Part shown: in pieces, positions 61,947 through 64,000 of the stretch
How positions within the stretch are numbered: the stretch's first letter is position 1
Layout: every line of letters starts with the position of its first letter
Origin: Apostichopus japonicus
Taxonomy: Eukaryota > Echinodermata > Holothuroidea > Aspidochirotida > Stichopodidae
Direction of reading: 5' to 3'
DNA length: 64,000 nucleotides
NCBI RefSeq assembly: GCF_037975245.1
Contig: NC_092569.1
Location: 15,240,001-15,304,000 of the forward strand
The notes under the pieces: generated by a model
Databases searched by the model: none
What the model was told of the DNA's origin: nothing
Seen by the model: the letters and a program-made list of their open reading frames with translations, nothing else
Translations under genes and position numbers: made by a program

Positions 61947-62312
61947 ACTTAACTGAAGATTGCGTTATAACGTGGGATAGTGGATGAGCCGGGGTCAGTA
62001 GGAGGGGTAGGAGAAGACGGGAATGGGACGGTGACAGTTGTGTGAAGAAAACAATATTTTACATATCACCATAACATCGAGATATACTAGGTCGATGATG
62101 ACGGAGGTGTGTTAAATAATTGCGACACTACAATGCCAATGAAATAAAACAAATACAGAGATCCCTTCTTTTCTCCTACCGCCACTCACCTCCTCTCTCC
62201 CACCCTTCTTTCTCCACCCCTCCTCTCTCTCCCTCCCTCCCACCGCAACCCTTCCCCGACCTCTCCCATCTCGATGAAGCTAAATATATAATGAAATGAG
62301 ACCAAGCCTTAC
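61947..62312. other. Intron between PAN and discoidin exons, part 2
   Basis: Pyrimidine-rich tract at about 62,163-62,270 (CTCC and CCCT units). No gene. Confidence 0.5.
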
Positions 62313-62558
62313 CCTGTAATCTTTCAAAATGGTTGACGTCTTTATTCACTTCAAGAATACCGTCAATCGAGGAGGAATTGCCGGTGCTCAAGAAACAAAT
62401 CGAGTCAACAAAGTTGAAGTCAAAAGATAAACATTTAAACTCTGCTGAATACAAACAGGCTTCTGCGCATGTCGATTCTGTGACGTCAGTAATGGTCTCG
62501 GTGACATTGTAAGTGGCCATTGCGTAAGGACTCTTCACAAAGTAACTGAATGGAAGTT
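62313..62558 (-). CDS. PAN/Apple domain exon
   Basis: Acceptor TTCGATAG before 62,558 and donor CAGG|GTAAGG after 62,313; 246 bp, phase 1-1, a self-contained shuffling module. It encodes ELPFSYFVKSPYAMATYN, then the PAN cysteine pattern STCAEACLYSAEFKCLSF, SICFLS, and ends VNHFERLQ. PAN domains bind proteins or sugars outside the cell. Its phase-1 donor fits the discoidin exon at 61,144. The 5' exons, including a signal peptide, would lie further right and were not found. Confidence 0.82.
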
Positions 62559-64000
62559 CTATCGAATCAAAGCCAAAACAAAAATGATAATGACAGTATA
62601 AGACATTGTATAATAATTCTTATCATCACACGGTCTACTCAGAAAATACAACACAGCAACAAAAATGAAATTATAATTGACGAACTACATACATACATAC
62701 ATACATACCATTATTAGAGTATTTGCATAATTGGTAACATTTTAAAGATCTGCTTTATTGGCTGCAATTATACTGTAGCATGCTATAGATAGAAAAGTAT
62801 TGTGATTAAGTAATCTACCTGCCACGGTCGTAAAAGAACCTCAATTAGCCTGCATGGCTTCTTAACACCATTAGGTTCTTTGGATAAACATTGTGTGGAA
62901 ATATTGTCATGTCAACAGTGCAGTTAATCATACAGCGTTCACACAAAGACCCTGATACAAGAAAAAGTATGTGGAAGGCGTTGCAGACTAATTGGTTAAA
63001 AGAGGTCATTTTACGACCAAGGCAGGTCCATTACGTAATCTCAAGAAACTTTTCCATGATGCGTGCAATAGTTGGGGTCTATACAGCAGACCTTTATAAT
63101 TTATCCATTTTTTTTCACATGTTTCATTTAACTTTTAATAATTTCTTTCGTGGTGACGATATTTAATAAACAACTTTTCCTTTAGCCTTTGCGCCTAAAG
63201 TATGTAATCATCATGTGACTTTGATACCATATTAATAAACCTGTATTGATTTTTATTTTATGTAGGCCTATACCTTTAGAAAATTATATTGATTTTTTTT
63301 GTGAATAATATGGATTTAATATTCACGGGTAAATGACACACAAGTGAATAATTATCGTATCGTTTATAAATAGACGATGCAATTGAAACTCCTTATAGTG
63401 TGTTAAAAGATGCTTTACTAATTAGCCAAAATATCATGTTACAGGGAAAATACAGGGGACTTTGACCAACTTTAATCTATTCAAAACATTTAATATTTCA
63501 GTTTCATTTAGACATATTTTGAGGGCTTTTTTTTCCTGCTGACAGATTGTAACCCTTATTAAATCACAATGGTCAAAGGATCATTAATAGTTCGTATACA
63601 TGGTTTAAATTACTAAAGGTTTATATTATACTTAATAATAAAATCAATAAGAAAAATATGGTACAATTCTATTTTCTTAAATAAAATTTGCAATGCATTT
63701 AAAACTTACCAATGAATTAAAAATGGTTCGGATTTCATATATTAGATTTCTCTAGAATATGAGCAATATCGAACGTTTTCAATCGCAAAGAGTGATAATT
63801 CATTGTTTTAGAGTATCACCTCTATAGATTGATAAGTCTTTTGTGGAGTGAAGTTAAACTTTTAATAGACAGTAAGTTGTTTCACACAAAACTTATGTCA
63901 TATCGAGAGGAGCTTTTCGATTTATAATTGGCGCCAAAATTGTGGGAAATTTCATTCTTAGAGATCAGCGGAACTCAATCACAGAATTAGAATGGCCCAA
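62559..64000. other. Right end of window, no gene seen
   Basis: AT-rich sequence with a short CATA repeat at about 62,691-62,709. Upstream exons of the PAN-discoidin gene would be expected here or beyond; a strong donor-like site near 63,706 (minus strand) has the wrong phase for the PAN exon. Confidence 0.45.

Overview
This window is eukaryotic genomic DNA, probably from a marine invertebrate deuterostome and most likely an echinoderm such as a sea cucumber. That taxonomic call is inference. It rests on secreted fibrinogen-related proteins split over short phase-compatible exons, PAN and discoidin exons next to them, heavy simple-repeat content and a mix of LINE, LTR, CACTA-like and hAT-like elements. 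The host genes all lie on the minus strand and have introns, so long single open frames mislead here; I rebuilt exons from splice sites and reading phase.

Layout. Two diverged copies of one block lie head to tail: block A (about 1-39,840, interrupted by insertions) and block B (about 42,800-60,490). Matching stretches include 100-3,850 with 42,950-47,080, 6,612-7,085 with 47,080-47,510, 13,940-17,360 with 51,465-54,945, 28,434-31,005 with 54,945-57,464, and 36,763-39,840 with 57,461-60,490. Block B carries FREP gene 2, whose exons run from a signal-peptide exon at 50.17 kb to a terminal fibrinogen exon at 39.37 kb: signal peptide, short exon, Ser/Thr-rich repeat stalk, Cys-rich segment, EGF-like domain, fibrinogen C-terminal (FBG) domain. 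Block A carries the middle exons of a paralogue (gene 1), whose last exons lie left of position 1. The middles of the blocks (7,085-13,940 and 47,510-51,465) are not homologous, and each holds a different exon 2. Block A also has an inverted, frameshifted FBG exon at 13.2 kb. To the right (60-62.6 kb) are a terminal FBG exon, a discoidin (F5/8C) exon and a PAN/Apple exon.

Mobile DNA. An 11-kb element (17,362-28,433) with CACTG termini, subterminal repeat arrays, a CACTA-like transposase with four C2H2 fingers and a separate spliced SAM-domain gene interrupts block A; both genes carry lesions. A 5.76-kb LTR retrotransposon (31,006-36,762) with two LTRs that look identical keeps only remnants of gag, a protease and the first part of the RT region, and instead carries an intact ORF with two C2H2 zinc fingers. 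Block B preserves the empty site of both insertions, so both came after the duplication or were never in that copy. Smaller pieces are two nested hAT-like elements (4.1-5.2 kb), a third at 61.65 kb, LINE fragments, large CATC and GTCC arrays in FREP gene 2 intron 5, and a 108-bp palindrome.

The most unusual items are the zinc-finger-carrying non-autonomous LTR element, the transposase-plus-SAM-gene element, and the FREP pair with a variable mucin-like stalk and a switched second exon.
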